DNA of 64,000 bases from HIMB114 sp008638005 (GCA_032681305.1 CP136340.1:558001-622000), one strand, 5' to 3'. Positions 7,693 through 16,071 are shown, counted from the stretch's first letter. Made by a program: numbers and translations. Notes: generated by a model not told the origin, from the letters alone.

Positions 7693-8925
7693 TCACGAAA
7701 GTGTTTTGCTAAGTTTATTTCGATCTAGTTTTGTTGCAAAATAAAACGCAAATAATCCTGATAAGCCAAGAAATGAAAAAGCATAAATCCAGTTCGTTTG
7801 TTGCGATAAAGGTTCATGATTATTAGTAAAATCTAAAATAAAACCAAAAATTCCAGGAGTAACAGACCCAAATCCTATTCCAATCATTGATCTAAAAGCA
7901 AGTGAACGTCCCAAAACATTTCTTTTGGTACTATCCGTCAAAGCTGCTGTTAACACTCCAGAGTCCCCAATAGTAAAAAAACTATATAAAAAAGAAATAA
8001 TCAAAATCAACAACCAAGAAAAGTTAGGTATCCAACCTACTAAGAAAGAAAATAAAGCACTAATGATTGCAAATATAACGAGTATATTTTTGCTTCCAAA
8101 CTTATCTGAAAAATAACCACTAATGACATTAGAAAATACACCAGTTAAATGTAGTGTTAATGAAATAACTAATCCTAAAATAATCGGATTTAAATAAGTT
8201 TTATCAACTAATATAAGGCTTAAAAAAACTGGCATCCATGCCCACATGCCAAACAATTCAATGCAATGAGCTGTGTAACCTCTAATCAAGTTTTTATTTT
8301 GATATGATTGCTCTGTAACTTTAAAATTTTTAACAATTCGAAAATTTAGTTTTTTAAAAAGATCTGAATAAGATGTTATTATGAAGCTAGCTAAACCCAA
8401 CAAGGTCAATATAGCACAAATTAAAAAGCCATCTTTAAAATTATAAAAATTAGAAAACGTAAAAGTGATAGATAATGACAATGCATAACCAAGAGATTGC
8501 CCTCCAAGCATCATACCCATAGCAAAACCTTTTCTTCCTTGACTAAATTTTTCTGATACCAAAATCATTGAAGGTCCATAAATACCTCCAACCGCAACAC
8601 CTAAAACAAAATTTAAAATAAGAGCGCTATAAAAATCATTAGCAAAATAAAAAAATAAAAAAGCACCTAAAGAGTTTAAAATAGATGAAAACACTAAAAT
8701 TTGATTAGGATTTATAAAATCCGAATAAAATGAACTAAAATAAAGTGATCCAGCAAAACCAACGACTAAAGCAGTTTGAATAAGTCCAGCGCTTGTTGCA
8801 GATAAATTCCATTCTTGAATTAAAAAAGCCATTGAACCCACATACATAAAGAATGTTGTTGCAGTTAAAACTCGACCTATAAATAATAAAACTAACCAAG
8901 TGGAGTTTGAAAAATGATAATTCAT
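7693..8925 (-). CDS. MFS transporter (12 TM)
   Basis: This 410-residue major facilitator protein has about twelve helices. The first-half loop has SSFYSDFINPNQIL and the second half the conserved GYFSDKFGSKNIL. The FVLGVAVGGIYGPSMILVSE segment is typical of the central MFS helix-4/5 region. It is distinct in sequence from the MFS gene at 3062. Substrate is unknown. The next gene upstream on the strand starts 9 bases away, so the cluster down to 9693 may be one transcript. Confidence 0.8.
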   Translation of the reverse strand: MNYHFSNSTWLVLLFIGRVLTATTFFMYVGSMAFLIQEWNLSATSAGLIQTALVVGFAGSLYFSSFYSDFINPNQILVFSSILNSLGAFLFFYFANDFYSALILNFVLGVAVGGIYGPSMILVSEKFSQGRKGFAMGMMLGGQSLGYALSLSITFTFSNFYNFKDGFLICAILTLLGLASFIITSYSDLFKKLNFRIVKNFKVTEQSYQNKNLIRGYTAHCIELFGMWAWMPVFLSLILVDKTYLNPIILGLVISLTLHLTGVFSNVISGYFSDKFGSKNILVIFAIISALFSFLVGWIPNFSWLLILIISFLYSFFTIGDSGVLTAALTDSTKRNVLGRSLAFRSMIGIGFGSVTPGIFGFILDFTNNHEPLSQQTNWIYAFSFLGLSGLFAFYFATKLDRNKLSKTLS

Positions 8926-8934
8926 TTTTATTGT

Positions 8935-9276
8935 CTATTTTGAGAAAGCCTTATTTTTTAAATATAAAAAATAAGCAATAATTTCGTAAAAAAAATGAAA
9001 AACTTGGAAAATAATTGGAAGACTAAAAATTTTATTTAATATTTTTAATTTTGGTATTCTAGACCATACAATCAGAAAAGCTTTTGCACCGCTATATAGT
9101 TTTCCATCATCTAATACATGAAGCCTTCTTGATAATTGGTCAGTATCTAAATTTGTAACTTTAGCTTCTTGTTGATGAATATCTATCCAGCTAAGATTGT
9201 TTTCCATTTTTTTATAAAGATCAATTTCTTTTTTACAAATTTTGCATGACTCATTAAAAAAAACCTTTGTGGTCAT
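8935..9276 (-). CDS. DCC-family (DUF393) thiol-disulfide oxidoreductase-like protein
   Basis: This 113-residue protein begins with the DCC-family signature FFNESCKICKKEI with a CxxC pair (Cys11, Cys14). It also shows the later conserved LHVLDDGKLYSGAKAF segment and a hydrophobic C-terminal half (about 80-108). The family is predicted to have a thioredoxin-like fold; the precise role is not established. It overlaps the next upstream gene by 4 bases. Confidence 0.85.
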   Translation of the reverse strand: MTTKVFFNESCKICKKEIDLYKKMENNLSWIDIHQQEAKVTNLDTDQLSRRLHVLDDGKLYSGAKAFLIVWSRIPKLKILNKIFSLPIIFQVFHFFYEIIAYFLYLKNKAFSK

Positions 9277-9464
9277 TTTTTAACTTTCTTTTTTTTCTTT
9301 TTTGTTTTCTTTTTATTTTTAGTTCTACGTGACTTTAATGCTAATTCTCGTTGTTTTTTTTCTACATTATCTTTGAGTAATGTTAAAATTCCGAAAACAA
9401 TAAGAGCACCAGCTCCTAAAAGTCCGTAGGATAACAAAGCTTCAATGGGTAATGGTTTAATCAT
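9273..9464 (-). CDS. Small membrane protein with lysine-rich tail
   Basis: This 63-residue protein has one membrane helix (about 9-28) and a very basic cytoplasmic-type C-terminus composed largely of Lys and Arg (KSRRTKNKKKTKKKKKKVKK). It overlaps the DCC gene by 4 bases and the upstream membrane protein gene by 8 bases, which argues for translational coupling and a real gene. No family is recognised. Confidence 0.55.
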   Translation of the reverse strand: MIKPLPIEALLSYGLLGAGALIVFGILTLLKDNVEKKQRELALKSRRTKNKKKTKKKKKKVKK

Positions 9465-9693
9465 CTTCCTCCTCTTCTAACCAGTGTTCCATAAATACTT
9501 TATGACATGCATAACAAATAATTGGTATTGAGAAAAAAAAACCAATAGTTACACCCGTTTTCATACCATAATCAATTATTGAGAAATGCGTCATTGAAAT
9601 AGTGGGTATCGTACAAACTGCAATTAAATATGGAACTCTCCACTTAAATGCTGGTTTAAAATGTTTAATAAAATAAATAAATTTTAAAATCAT
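9457..9693 (-). CDS. Small two-helix membrane protein
   Basis: This 78-residue protein has two predicted helices (about 18-37 and 45-65) and an acidic C-terminal tail (EHWLEEEEDD). It is the first of a coupled trio with the lysine-tailed protein and the DCC protein. The acidic tail here and the basic tail next door could pair, but that is only inference. Family unknown. Confidence 0.55.
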   Translation of the reverse strand: MILKFIYFIKHFKPAFKWRVPYLIAVCTIPTISMTHFSIIDYGMKTGVTIGFFFSIPIICYACHKVFMEHWLEEEEDD

Positions 9694-9729
9694 AAAATTA
9701 ATAATGTTATATTTGAAAGGGCAAAATAA

Positions 9730-9754
9730 AAAAGGGGGCTATTAACCCCCTTTT
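9730..9754 (-). terminator. Rho-independent terminator after aceA
   Basis: On the minus strand AAAAGGGGG and CCCCCTTTT form a 9-bp stem around a 7-base loop, followed by a U-rich run (TTTTTTATTTT). It lies 24 bases beyond the aceA stop codon and is the strongest terminator in the window. Confidence 0.9.
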
Positions 9755-9777
9755 ACTAGCCTGTTTAAACTAAAGGA

Positions 9778-11067
9778 CTATGAAACGATTTTTAAATCTG
9801 CTTTTTTCTTTTGATCAAAGAATTGTTCATCTTCAGTTGAACCTTTAAGTGCTGTCGTAGAAGATGTTCCAGAACTTACAATATTAGAGATTTGATCAAA
9901 ATAAGATGCTCCAACTTCTCTTTGATGTTTTGCTGCAGTATAACCTTGTTCTTCAGCAGCAAATTCCTGTTGTTGAAGTTTTGAGTAAGCAAACATTCCA
10001 TCTTTTTTGTAATTTCTTGCAAGATCGAAAACTGCATAATTTTGAGCATGAAAACCTGCAAGCGTGATAAATTGAAATTTATAACCCATCTCACCAATTT
10101 TTTGTTGGAACTCTAACATTTCTTGATCTGAAAGATATTTTTTCCAATTAAATGATGGCGAGCAATTATAGGCTAACAATTTTCCTGGAAACTTTTCATG
10201 AATTGCATCAGCAAATTCTTTAGCCTCTCCAAGATCTGGTGTTGCTGTTTCACACCAAATTGCATCACAATAAGGTGCATAAGCAAGACCTCTAGAAATT
10301 GCTTGTTCTAATCCGGGTTTAACATAATAAAAACCTTCGGGTGATCTTTCACCTGTCAAAAACTGCTGATCATTTTCATCAACATCTGATGTTAAAAGTT
10401 TTGCAGCATTTGCATCTGTCCTTGCAAAAATACAAAGTGGCACATCCATTACATCCGCAGCCAGTCTTGCAGACTTTAAGTTTCTAACAGCATTTTGAGT
10501 TGGGATTAAAACTTTACCACCCATATGACCACATTTTTTTTCTGATGCTAACTGATCTTCAAAATGAACTCCTGCAGCGCCTGCTTTAATAAATTTTTTA
10601 GTTAATTCAAAAACATTTAAAGGTCCACCAAATCCTGCTTCTCCATCCGCAACAATTGGCATATGATAATCTACAGCTTCACCAGCTTGCATCTTACCTT
10701 CTAAAACCTCCATATGCTGTACTTGGTCAGCTCTCATCAAAGCATTAATCATGCCTTGAACTAATTTTGGTGCACTGTCATATGGATATAAACTTTGATC
10801 TGGATACATTTCACCAGCACTATTAGCATCAGCAGCTACTTGCCATCCTGATAAGTAAATTGCTTTCAATCCAGCCTTAGCATGCTGTACTGCTTGATTT
10901 CCTGATAAACTCCCTAATGTATTAACGTAGTCTTCTGAATTTAATAATTTCCATAATTTTGATGATAGTTCTTTTGAAACTGAATATTCAACGTTAAAAG
11001 TTCCTCTTAATTTTTTTACATCTTCCTCAGTATAATCTCTTTTAATACCCTTAAATCTGTTCTCCAT
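9778..11067 (-). CDS. aceA: Isocitrate lyase
   Basis: This 429-residue enzyme cleaves isocitrate to glyoxylate and succinate in the glyoxylate shunt. The catalytic KKCGH motif is at residues 177-181 (Cys179), with the metal-site region VADGEAGFGG (139-148) and the substrate region ARTDA. The length is normal for the bacterial enzyme. A good ribosome site (AGGAGATC) precedes the ATG. It is the last of a run with two micro-ORFs and ends at a strong terminator. No malate synthase gene is adjacent. Control by the divergent ScfR/RamB-type regulator is likely. Confidence 0.97.
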   Translation of the reverse strand: MENRFKGIKRDYTEEDVKKLRGTFNVEYSVSKELSSKLWKLLNSEDYVNTLGSLSGNQAVQHAKAGLKAIYLSGWQVAADANSAGEMYPDQSLYPYDSAPKLVQGMINALMRADQVQHMEVLEGKMQAGEAVDYHMPIVADGEAGFGGPLNVFELTKKFIKAGAAGVHFEDQLASEKKCGHMGGKVLIPTQNAVRNLKSARLAADVMDVPLCIFARTDANAAKLLTSDVDENDQQFLTGERSPEGFYYVKPGLEQAISRGLAYAPYCDAIWCETATPDLGEAKEFADAIHEKFPGKLLAYNCSPSFNWKKYLSDQEMLEFQQKIGEMGYKFQFITLAGFHAQNYAVFDLARNYKKDGMFAYSKLQQQEFAAEEQGYTAAKHQREVGASYFDQISNIVSSGTSSTTALKGSTEDEQFFDQKKKADLKIVS

Positions 11068-11100
11068 TACTTTTGATCTCCTTTGTTTTTGTTTAAAATT

Positions 11101-11271
11101 TTAAAATAAATTTTTTATATAATTGAATAATTTTTCCCCTGTTCTTTTGACGGTCTCCTTTTCTTTATTTTCCATTGCAATAACATCTTGATAATAATTA
11201 TCCTGTTCATCAAAACAGTAATCATCAAGTGTAACGCAGTTACTTTCTATGTTGTGTTTATCCCTTGCCAT
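11101..11271 (-). CDS. 56-residue acidic hypothetical protein in the aceA leader
   Basis: The frame begins MARDKHNIESNCVTLDDYCF, contains an acidic and tyrosine-rich middle (DEQDNYYQDV) and ends GEKLFNYIKNLF. It starts one base after the stop of the preceding micro-ORF (TAA-T-ATG) and ends 33 bases before aceA. It has two cysteines and no signal peptide or membrane helix. I do not recognise a family. The coupling and operon position suggest it is real and co-regulated with isocitrate lyase. Confidence 0.5.
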   Translation of the reverse strand: MARDKHNIESNCVTLDDYCFDEQDNYYQDVIAMENKEKETVKRTGEKLFNYIKNLF

Positions 11272-11272
11272 A

Positions 11273-11437
11273 TTAAGCTCTTTGTTGATTTGATGTATAA
11301 CGACTTAATCCTGAAGATCCCCAGTCCTGATCATCTTCATTCATAGTTAATCCCTGCTGAGGTTTAGGATCATTAGCAATCGCCTCTCTGATCTTTTCCT
11401 CAATTTCCCTAATAAATTCGCTTCCAGTTTTAGTCAT
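11273..11437 (-). CDS. 54-residue hypothetical protein, first ORF of the aceA transcript
   Basis: The frame begins MTKTGSEFIREIEEKIREAI, a predicted amphipathic helix. A loop with NDPKPQQGLTMNEDDQDW follows, and it ends in a serine/arginine/glutamine-rich tail. A strong GGAGAT ribosome site lies immediately upstream. It is preceded by a good promoter overlapped by a repeat that I interpret as the regulator's operator. Family unknown. Together with the 56-residue ORF it fills a gap of about 370 bases that would otherwise be unusual in this genome. Confidence 0.55.
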   Translation of the reverse strand: MTKTGSEFIREIEEKIREAIANDPKPQQGLTMNEDDQDWGSSGLSRYTSNQQRA

Positions 11438-11455
11438 TTTATCTCCTTTTTTAAA

Positions 11456-11562
11456 TTTACATTATTTACAAAATATACCTTTTTCAATTAAAATGGCTCT
11501 ATTGCTTGTAAATTAAGTAAATTGATATTGACTAATAGTTTTCAATTTGTAAATTTTGTAAA
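11456..11562. promoter_or_regulatory. Three 17-bp operator-like repeats between aceA operon and ScfR-type regulator
   Basis: Each site has two GTAAA-ending half-sites with a 9-base period: TTTGTAAATAATGTAAA (minus strand, 11456-11472), CTTGTAAATTAAGTAAA (plus, 11505-11521) and TTTGTAAATTTTGTAAA (plus, 11546-11562). ScfR/RamB-family regulators are known to bind paired TTTGCAAA-like elements, so these are good candidates for their operators. The first covers the aceA-side -10; the third abuts the regulator's own ATG, suggesting autoregulation. Confidence 0.6.
11459..11487 (-). promoter_or_regulatory. Putative promoter of the micro-ORF-aceA operon
   Basis: On the minus strand, TTGAAA (11482-11487) and TAATGT (11459-11464) are separated by exactly 17 bases. 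The -10 element lies inside the first of the three 17-bp repeats, so a bound regulator would block polymerase. Confidence 0.5.
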
Positions 11563-11564
11563 CT

Positions 11565-12980
11565 ATGAAAAATCAAATTGGCTTTAAAATTAAAAACGCT
11601 AGAAGAAAAGCAAGTATTTCTCAAGCTGATTTATCAGCAAAACTTGGAATTTCTTCAAGCTACCTGAATCTAATTGAATCTGGAAAAAGAAATGTGAATG
11701 TTGATCTTCTTCTTAAGGTTTCTGAAGTATTAAATATTGAACTAAAAGATCTCTCCAAAAAAGAGGATGCCAATTTATATCATGATGCATTAGATCTACT
11801 TGGAGATAATATTTTTGAAGACTTAGATATTACCAATATTGAAGTAAAAGATCTGGCCAATAACAATCCTCTTATTGCAAAAGCTTTAATAAGATTAGGC
11901 GATTTTTATAAAAAAGGAAATAAAGAGATATACTCAAAAGTAGAAAGCATATCTGAAGATAATATTGTAAATTTTAAATCTAGTTTTCCAGGTGAAGCAG
12001 TTTCTGATTTTCTTCAAGAACATAATAATTATTTTGATGAACTTGAAGACTTTGCGAATAAAATTTTTAAATCTGTAAATTCAAAAAATAGAACGAGACA
12101 CGTCTTGCTTGTTGATTATTTAAAAAAAAAACACAATGTTGATGTTGTAGACATCGTCCCATCTGAAAAAGAAAATTTTGCAAAAAAATTTGATTTAAAT
12201 CAAAAAAAATTATTTTTATCAGACTACTTAACTCTAGAAACAAAGAAACTTTATACTGCATCACAAATTGTTCAACTGGAAGCGATGAACATTATTGAAA
12301 AGCAATTAGTTAATTTTAATTTCCAAAATGACGAGTCCAAAACGCTTACAACTATTGCTTTAATTAATTATGCAGCTGCGGCTATACTCATGCCTTATGA
12401 ACTTTTTTATCAAGAATGTATTAAGCATCGTTATGACTTAGAGTTACTCCAACATACATTTGCGACTTCATTCGAGCAAGTTGCTCACCGAGTCACATGT
12501 TTGCAAAATCCAAAAATGAAAGGAATACCGTTTCATATGTTAAGAGCGGATATTGCTGGAAATATTTCTAAACGTTTATCTTTATCTGGAATTCAAATCC
12601 CAAGATATGGAGGAGCTTGTCCAAGATGGAATATTCATTCTGCGTTTGTTACACCTGGAAAAATTCATACTGCACTTTCTAAAATGACTGATGGGGAGAA
12701 ATATGTTTGTATTGCTCGTACGGTTGAAAAAGGTATTGGTCGTCATGGCGTTCACAGAAGCATGGTAAGTATTGGATTGGGATGCCAAGCAAAATATGCA
12801 AAAGATTTTGTTTATGCCGATCAACTTAATTTGAAAGATGAAAAGGCTGCAATATCTATTGGTGTAAATTGTAGAACATGTACTCGACTAGATTGTCAGC
12901 AGAGAGCCTTTCCACCGATCAACAAAAAGTTTAATATTGATTTAAATAAAAGGGGTATTTCGGTTTACGTCGGTGAATAA
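11565..12980 (+). CDS. ScfR/RamB-type XRE-family transcriptional regulator
   Basis: This 471-residue regulator has an N-terminal XRE helix-turn-helix (about 6-62; QADLSAKLGISSSYLNLIESGKR), a middle region corresponding to the IrrE-like fold without an HExxH metalloprotease motif, and a C-terminal DUF2083-type domain with cysteines (GLGCQAKYAKDFVYAD, then CRTCTRLDCQQRAFPP). Relatives sense short-chain acyl-CoAs and control acetate/propionate assimilation genes; RamB controls aceA in actinobacteria. Being divergent from the aceA operon with shared repeats strongly suggests it controls isocitrate lyase. The downstream glycosylase start overlaps its end by 8 bases. Confidence 0.9.
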   Translation: MKNQIGFKIKNARRKASISQADLSAKLGISSSYLNLIESGKRNVNVDLLLKVSEVLNIELKDLSKKEDANLYHDALDLLGDNIFEDLDITNIEVKDLANNNPLIAKALIRLGDFYKKGNKEIYSKVESISEDNIVNFKSSFPGEAVSDFLQEHNNYFDELEDFANKIFKSVNSKNRTRHVLLVDYLKKKHNVDVVDIVPSEKENFAKKFDLNQKKLFLSDYLTLETKKLYTASQIVQLEAMNIIEKQLVNFNFQNDESKTLTTIALINYAAAAILMPYELFYQECIKHRYDLELLQHTFATSFEQVAHRVTCLQNPKMKGIPFHMLRADIAGNISKRLSLSGIQIPRYGGACPRWNIHSAFVTPGKIHTALSKMTDGEKYVCIARTVEKGIGRHGVHRSMVSIGLGCQAKYAKDFVYADQLNLKDEKAAISIGVNCRTCTRLDCQQRAFPPINKKFNIDLNKRGISVYVGE

Positions 12981-13644
12981 CAGCTTTTTAAAATTTCAAA
13001 AAAAAGTTTACTCATGCCGAAAATGTACTCGCCTAGTTAAATTTAGAAACCAAATAGTTAAAAAAAAAAGAAAATCTTATGAAGATCAAAAATACTGGGG
13101 GAAACCTGTTAGTGGATTTGGGGATGTTAATGCTAAAATTGTTTTAATAGGTTTGGCTCCGGCTGCCCACGGTGCTACGAGAACTGGTCGAGTTTTTACC
13201 GGTGATAAGTCAGCAAATTTTTTATTTAAATGTTTGCATCAATCGAGGCTAGCTAATCAGCCTAACTCTGATCATCTAAAAGATGGTCTTCAATTAAAAA
13301 ATATTTTTATTACTCTTGCTTTACGTTGTGTTCCACCTCAAGATAAACCTAAACCTGAAGAATTAAAAAACTGCTCAAATTATTTTAAAGAAGAATTATT
13401 TTTATTAAAAAATAAAAAAATTATCATCGCTCTAGGTAAAATTGCATTTGATGCTTGTATTAGATTTTATAAGCAAAATTTTAATATTTCAGGATCATAT
13501 CAATTTGGGCATGGATTAAAGTATAAAATTAACGACATAATTTTATTAGGTTGTTATCATCCATCTCCAAGGAATGTTAATACGAAGAGAATAAATGAAA
13601 AAATGATGATTGATTTGTTTAATAAAGCAAAAAAACTAAGATAA
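12973..13644 (+). CDS. Family-5-type uracil-DNA glycosylase
   Basis: This 223-residue base-excision repair enzyme removes uracil (and in family 5 also other deaminated bases) from DNA. Motif 1 reads GLAPAAHG (60-67) followed by TGRVFTGDKS, and motif 2 HPSPRNVNT lies near the C-terminus. Four cysteines (about 15, 18, 119 and 134) fit the iron-sulfur cluster of families 4/5; the alanine-rich motif 1 without a catalytic Asp/Asn is typical of UDGb. It starts with GTG inside the end of the regulator gene and converges with sodB with a one-base gap. Confidence 0.9.
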   Translation: MNNSFLKFQKKVYSCRKCTRLVKFRNQIVKKKRKSYEDQKYWGKPVSGFGDVNAKIVLIGLAPAAHGATRTGRVFTGDKSANFLFKCLHQSRLANQPNSDHLKDGLQLKNIFITLALRCVPPQDKPKPEELKNCSNYFKEELFLLKNKKIIIALGKIAFDACIRFYKQNFNISGSYQFGHGLKYKINDIILLGCYHPSPRNVNTKRINEKMMIDLFNKAKKLR

Positions 13645-13645
13645 A

Positions 13646-14239
13646 TTAATCTAGTAAAGAGGCAACGTATTCCCAATTAACAAGATCATTAATAAAAGCT
13701 TTTAAATAATCAGGTCTTCTATTTCTGTAATCCACATAATATGAATGCTCCCATACATCGCATCCTAAAATAGGTTTCATATTATTTACTAATGGGTTTG
13801 AGGCGTTTGCTGATTTAGTTACAACGAGTTTTCCGTTATCTATTGCTAACCAAGCCCATCCTGATCCAAACTGTGTAATTCCAGCTTGAATAAAATCTTC
13901 TTTAAATTTATCGATACTTCCAAAATCAGATATAATTCTTTTTTCTAACTCAGAAGGTATTGAGCCACCGCCTTTTGGCTTCATGCATTTCCAAAAAAGA
14001 ATATGATTCCAATGCTGACCCGCATTATTAAAAATTCCGGCTTTAGATGTATCGTTAGAAGTTTTTTTAACAATTTCTTCTAAAGATAAATTAGCTAAAT
14101 CTGTATCTTCAATTAAATTGTTTAAATTAGTTACGTAAGTTTGATGATGTTTTCCATGGTGAAGATCCAATGTTTCTTGAGACATCACAGGTGCCAAAGC
14201 ATCGTTTGCATAATCTAACTTTGGTAATTCAAAAGACAT
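13646..14239 (-). CDS. sodB: Iron-type superoxide dismutase
   Basis: This 197-residue enzyme dismutates superoxide in the cytoplasm. The four metal ligands are visible: His27 (in LDLHHGKHH), His79 (QHWNHILFW), Asp161 and His165 (DVWEHSYYVDY). A glutamine in NNAGQHWNH is at the position characteristic of Fe rather than Mn enzymes. The length is typical. It is followed upstream by the FAH-family gene with a 15-base gap. Confidence 0.95.
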   Translation of the reverse strand: MSFELPKLDYANDALAPVMSQETLDLHHGKHHQTYVTNLNNLIEDTDLANLSLEEIVKKTSNDTSKAGIFNNAGQHWNHILFWKCMKPKGGGSIPSELEKRIISDFGSIDKFKEDFIQAGITQFGSGWAWLAIDNGKLVVTKSANASNPLVNNMKPILGCDVWEHSYYVDYRNRRPDYLKAFINDLVNWEYVASLLD

Positions 14240-14254
14240 ATTAGTTATATAAGT

Positions 14255-15142
14255 TTATAAAACAGTATTTTCAAGTGTTCCTATAGGATTAATTGTAATT
14301 TTAACTTTATCTCCCGATTTTAAAAATTTTGGTGGATCGAAACCAATTCCAACACCAGATGGAGTACCGCTTGCAATGATATCTCCTGGCAGAAGTGTCA
14401 TTGATCTGCTTAGAGTCTCAATAATTGTTGGAATATCAAATATCATATCTTGAACAATTCCAACTTGTCTTTCCTCATCATTAACAAAAGTTTTCAACTG
14501 TATTTTATTAATATCTTCAATTTCATCTTTTGTGATAATGGCAGGTCCCATAGGACAGTAAGTATCTGGACTCTTTCCAATGAACCATTGTTTATGATTA
14601 TTTTGCAACTCTCTTGCTGTTACATCATTAATAATAGTGTAACCAAAAATCACATCAAAGGCATCAGCCTTACTTATACTTTTTGTGGTTTTACCTATAA
14701 TCACTCCAAGCTCGCCTTCATAATCAGTGGTATTAGTCACATCATTTTGGAGATTAATTTTATCATTTGGTCCAATTACAGATGTTGTAGCCTTTGTAAA
14801 AATAATTGGTTTTGTCGGAACTGCCTGTTTTCCTTGCAAGGTATTGTAAGAAGATCTTTGTACTTCTTTTGCATGTTCTGCATAATTTTTTCCTACACAT
14901 ATAATATCTCTTATTGGAACAGGTATTGGAGACAATACTTCTACTTCATCAATAGAATAATGAATGTTTGATTTATCATTTACTTTTTGAATTGTTTCTT
15001 CAAATTGAGAATAGTTTTTTATAATTTCATTGATCGAATTAGGAATGCTTTTATCAATCTTTGTTAATTGGATAACGCCCTCGCCGACCAATTCTAAACC
15101 AGCATAAGTTTCGTTATTTTTTTTAAATGAAATAAATCTCAT
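14255..15142 (-). CDS. Fumarylacetoacetate hydrolase (FAH) family protein
   Basis: This 295-residue protein has the FAH-fold C-terminal catalytic domain: ICVGKNYAEHAKEV (about 101), TTDYEGELGVIIGK (about 138) with the acidic metal ligands, and the SGTPSGVGIGF motif (about 258). Members hydrolyse or decarboxylate 2-keto-diacids in aromatic and sugar-acid catabolism or act as acylpyruvases. The exact substrate is not readable. It lies 2 bases from the TVP38-like gene upstream. Confidence 0.88.
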   Translation of the reverse strand: MRFISFKKNNETYAGLELVGEGVIQLTKIDKSIPNSINEIIKNYSQFEETIQKVNDKSNIHYSIDEVEVLSPIPVPIRDIICVGKNYAEHAKEVQRSSYNTLQGKQAVPTKPIIFTKATTSVIGPNDKINLQNDVTNTTDYEGELGVIIGKTTKSISKADAFDVIFGYTIINDVTARELQNNHKQWFIGKSPDTYCPMGPAIITKDEIEDINKIQLKTFVNDEERQVGIVQDMIFDIPTIIETLSRSMTLLPGDIIASGTPSGVGIGFDPPKFLKSGDKVKITINPIGTLENTVL

Positions 15143-15144
15143 AT

Positions 15145-15861
15145 TTATACTTTATTCTTAAAATATTTTTTTTTAACAAAATTTGCAATTAAAGACATTA
15201 ATGCAAGTGCTAATAATGGAAAGAAAACTTCTGGAGAAAACAAAATATTTAAATTTATTTCTTTATCACTTTGAATAACATTCGATAAACCGCTAAAAAT
15301 ACTTACTGATATTATTATTGGTAATGCTTCACCAAATAATGTTGCGATAAAAAAATTTTTTAATTTCACATTAAACAAAACTGGCAAAAGGTTTTTAATT
15401 GGGAAAGGAATTCCAGGAATGACTCTTAAACTAAAAAAATACGATAACTCATTTTCATTAATATTATTTTTTATATTAGGGTATTTTGGACCAATATATC
15501 TCTCGACAAGATCTTTGAAATAATGATTAGCAAAAACGTAGAGTAGAGTCGCGCCGATTGTAAAAGACAAAATAGAAAGTAAAGATCCAAAAATAGTCCC
15601 GAAAGCAAAACCGGCAAAAATCACCAGAGGTGTGCCAAAACCCATTAAAAAAACCCAAATGATAGAAAATATAAAGTAACAAACACTTATTAAAAAAATA
15701 TTTTGATCTCTTAATTCAAATATTTTGCTTTTATTTTCTATTAAAAATGAAGGGCTTAAAAATGTTTCTGCTCCAAAATAAAAAAAAGCTAGCACGACTG
15801 CAGCTACAATTGATAAATAGATCAAACCTAAAAAAATTTTTATTTTTGATAGTCTATTCAT
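15145..15861 (-). CDS. TVP38/TMEM64 (DedA-like) membrane protein
   Basis: This protein of about 238 residues has five or six hydrophobic segments and the family's core signatures: GTPLVIFAGFAFGTIFGS, and later SLRVIPGIPFPIKNLLPVLFNV with the RxxPGxPF motif. The family includes lipid scramblases/flippase-like proteins. A TTG five codons upstream (15876) is an alternative start; I prefer the ATG at 15859-15861. It is divergent from rpmH. Confidence 0.88.
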   Translation of the reverse strand: MNRLSKIKIFLGLIYLSIVAAVVLAFFYFGAETFLSPSFLIENKSKIFELRDQNIFLISVCYFIFSIIWVFLMGFGTPLVIFAGFAFGTIFGSLLSILSFTIGATLLYVFANHYFKDLVERYIGPKYPNIKNNINENELSYFFSLRVIPGIPFPIKNLLPVLFNVKLKNFFIATLFGEALPIIISVSIFSGLSNVIQSDKEINLNILFSPEVFFPLLALALMSLIANFVKKKYFKNKV

Positions 15862-15886
15862 GAGTATTGGTGCCAATTATTTTTAC

Positions 15887-15915
15887 TGTACATCTAAATA
15901 AGAATTTCTTATAAG
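15887..15915 (+). promoter_or_regulatory. Putative rpmH promoter
   Basis: TGTACA (15887-15892) and TATAAG (15910-15915) are spaced 17 bases. The implied start near 15922 leaves a leader of about 12 bases before rpmH with no evident ribosome binding site. Confidence 0.4.
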
Positions 15916-15933
15916 TGCCCAAAATTAATTATA

Positions 15934-16068
15934 ATGAAAAGAACTTATCAACCAAGTAAAAAAGTAAGGGCCAGAAGACACGGATTTAAGTCTAGAATGT
16001 CTACAAAAAATGGTCGAAAAGTATTAGCGAGACGTAGAGCTAAGGGTAGAAAAAGAATCTCAGCTTAA
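15934..16068 (+). CDS. rpmH: 50S ribosomal protein L34
   Basis: This 44-residue highly basic protein starts MKRTYQPSKKVRARRHGFK and ends GRKRISA, which is the canonical L34 sequence pattern. It heads the conserved rpmH-rnpA-yidD-yidC run. The stop is followed after 3 bases by the rnpA start. Confidence 0.97.
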   Translation: MKRTYQPSKKVRARRHGFKSRMSTKNGRKVLARRRAKGRKRISA

Positions 16069-16071
16069 TCA

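Noticed and set aside
14450..14971. 173-codon plus-strand ORF inside the FAH-family gene
   Set aside because: It is antisense to a well-conserved gene, rich in Cys, Tyr, Ile and Asn in a way typical of antisense frames, and has no ribosome site or homology.
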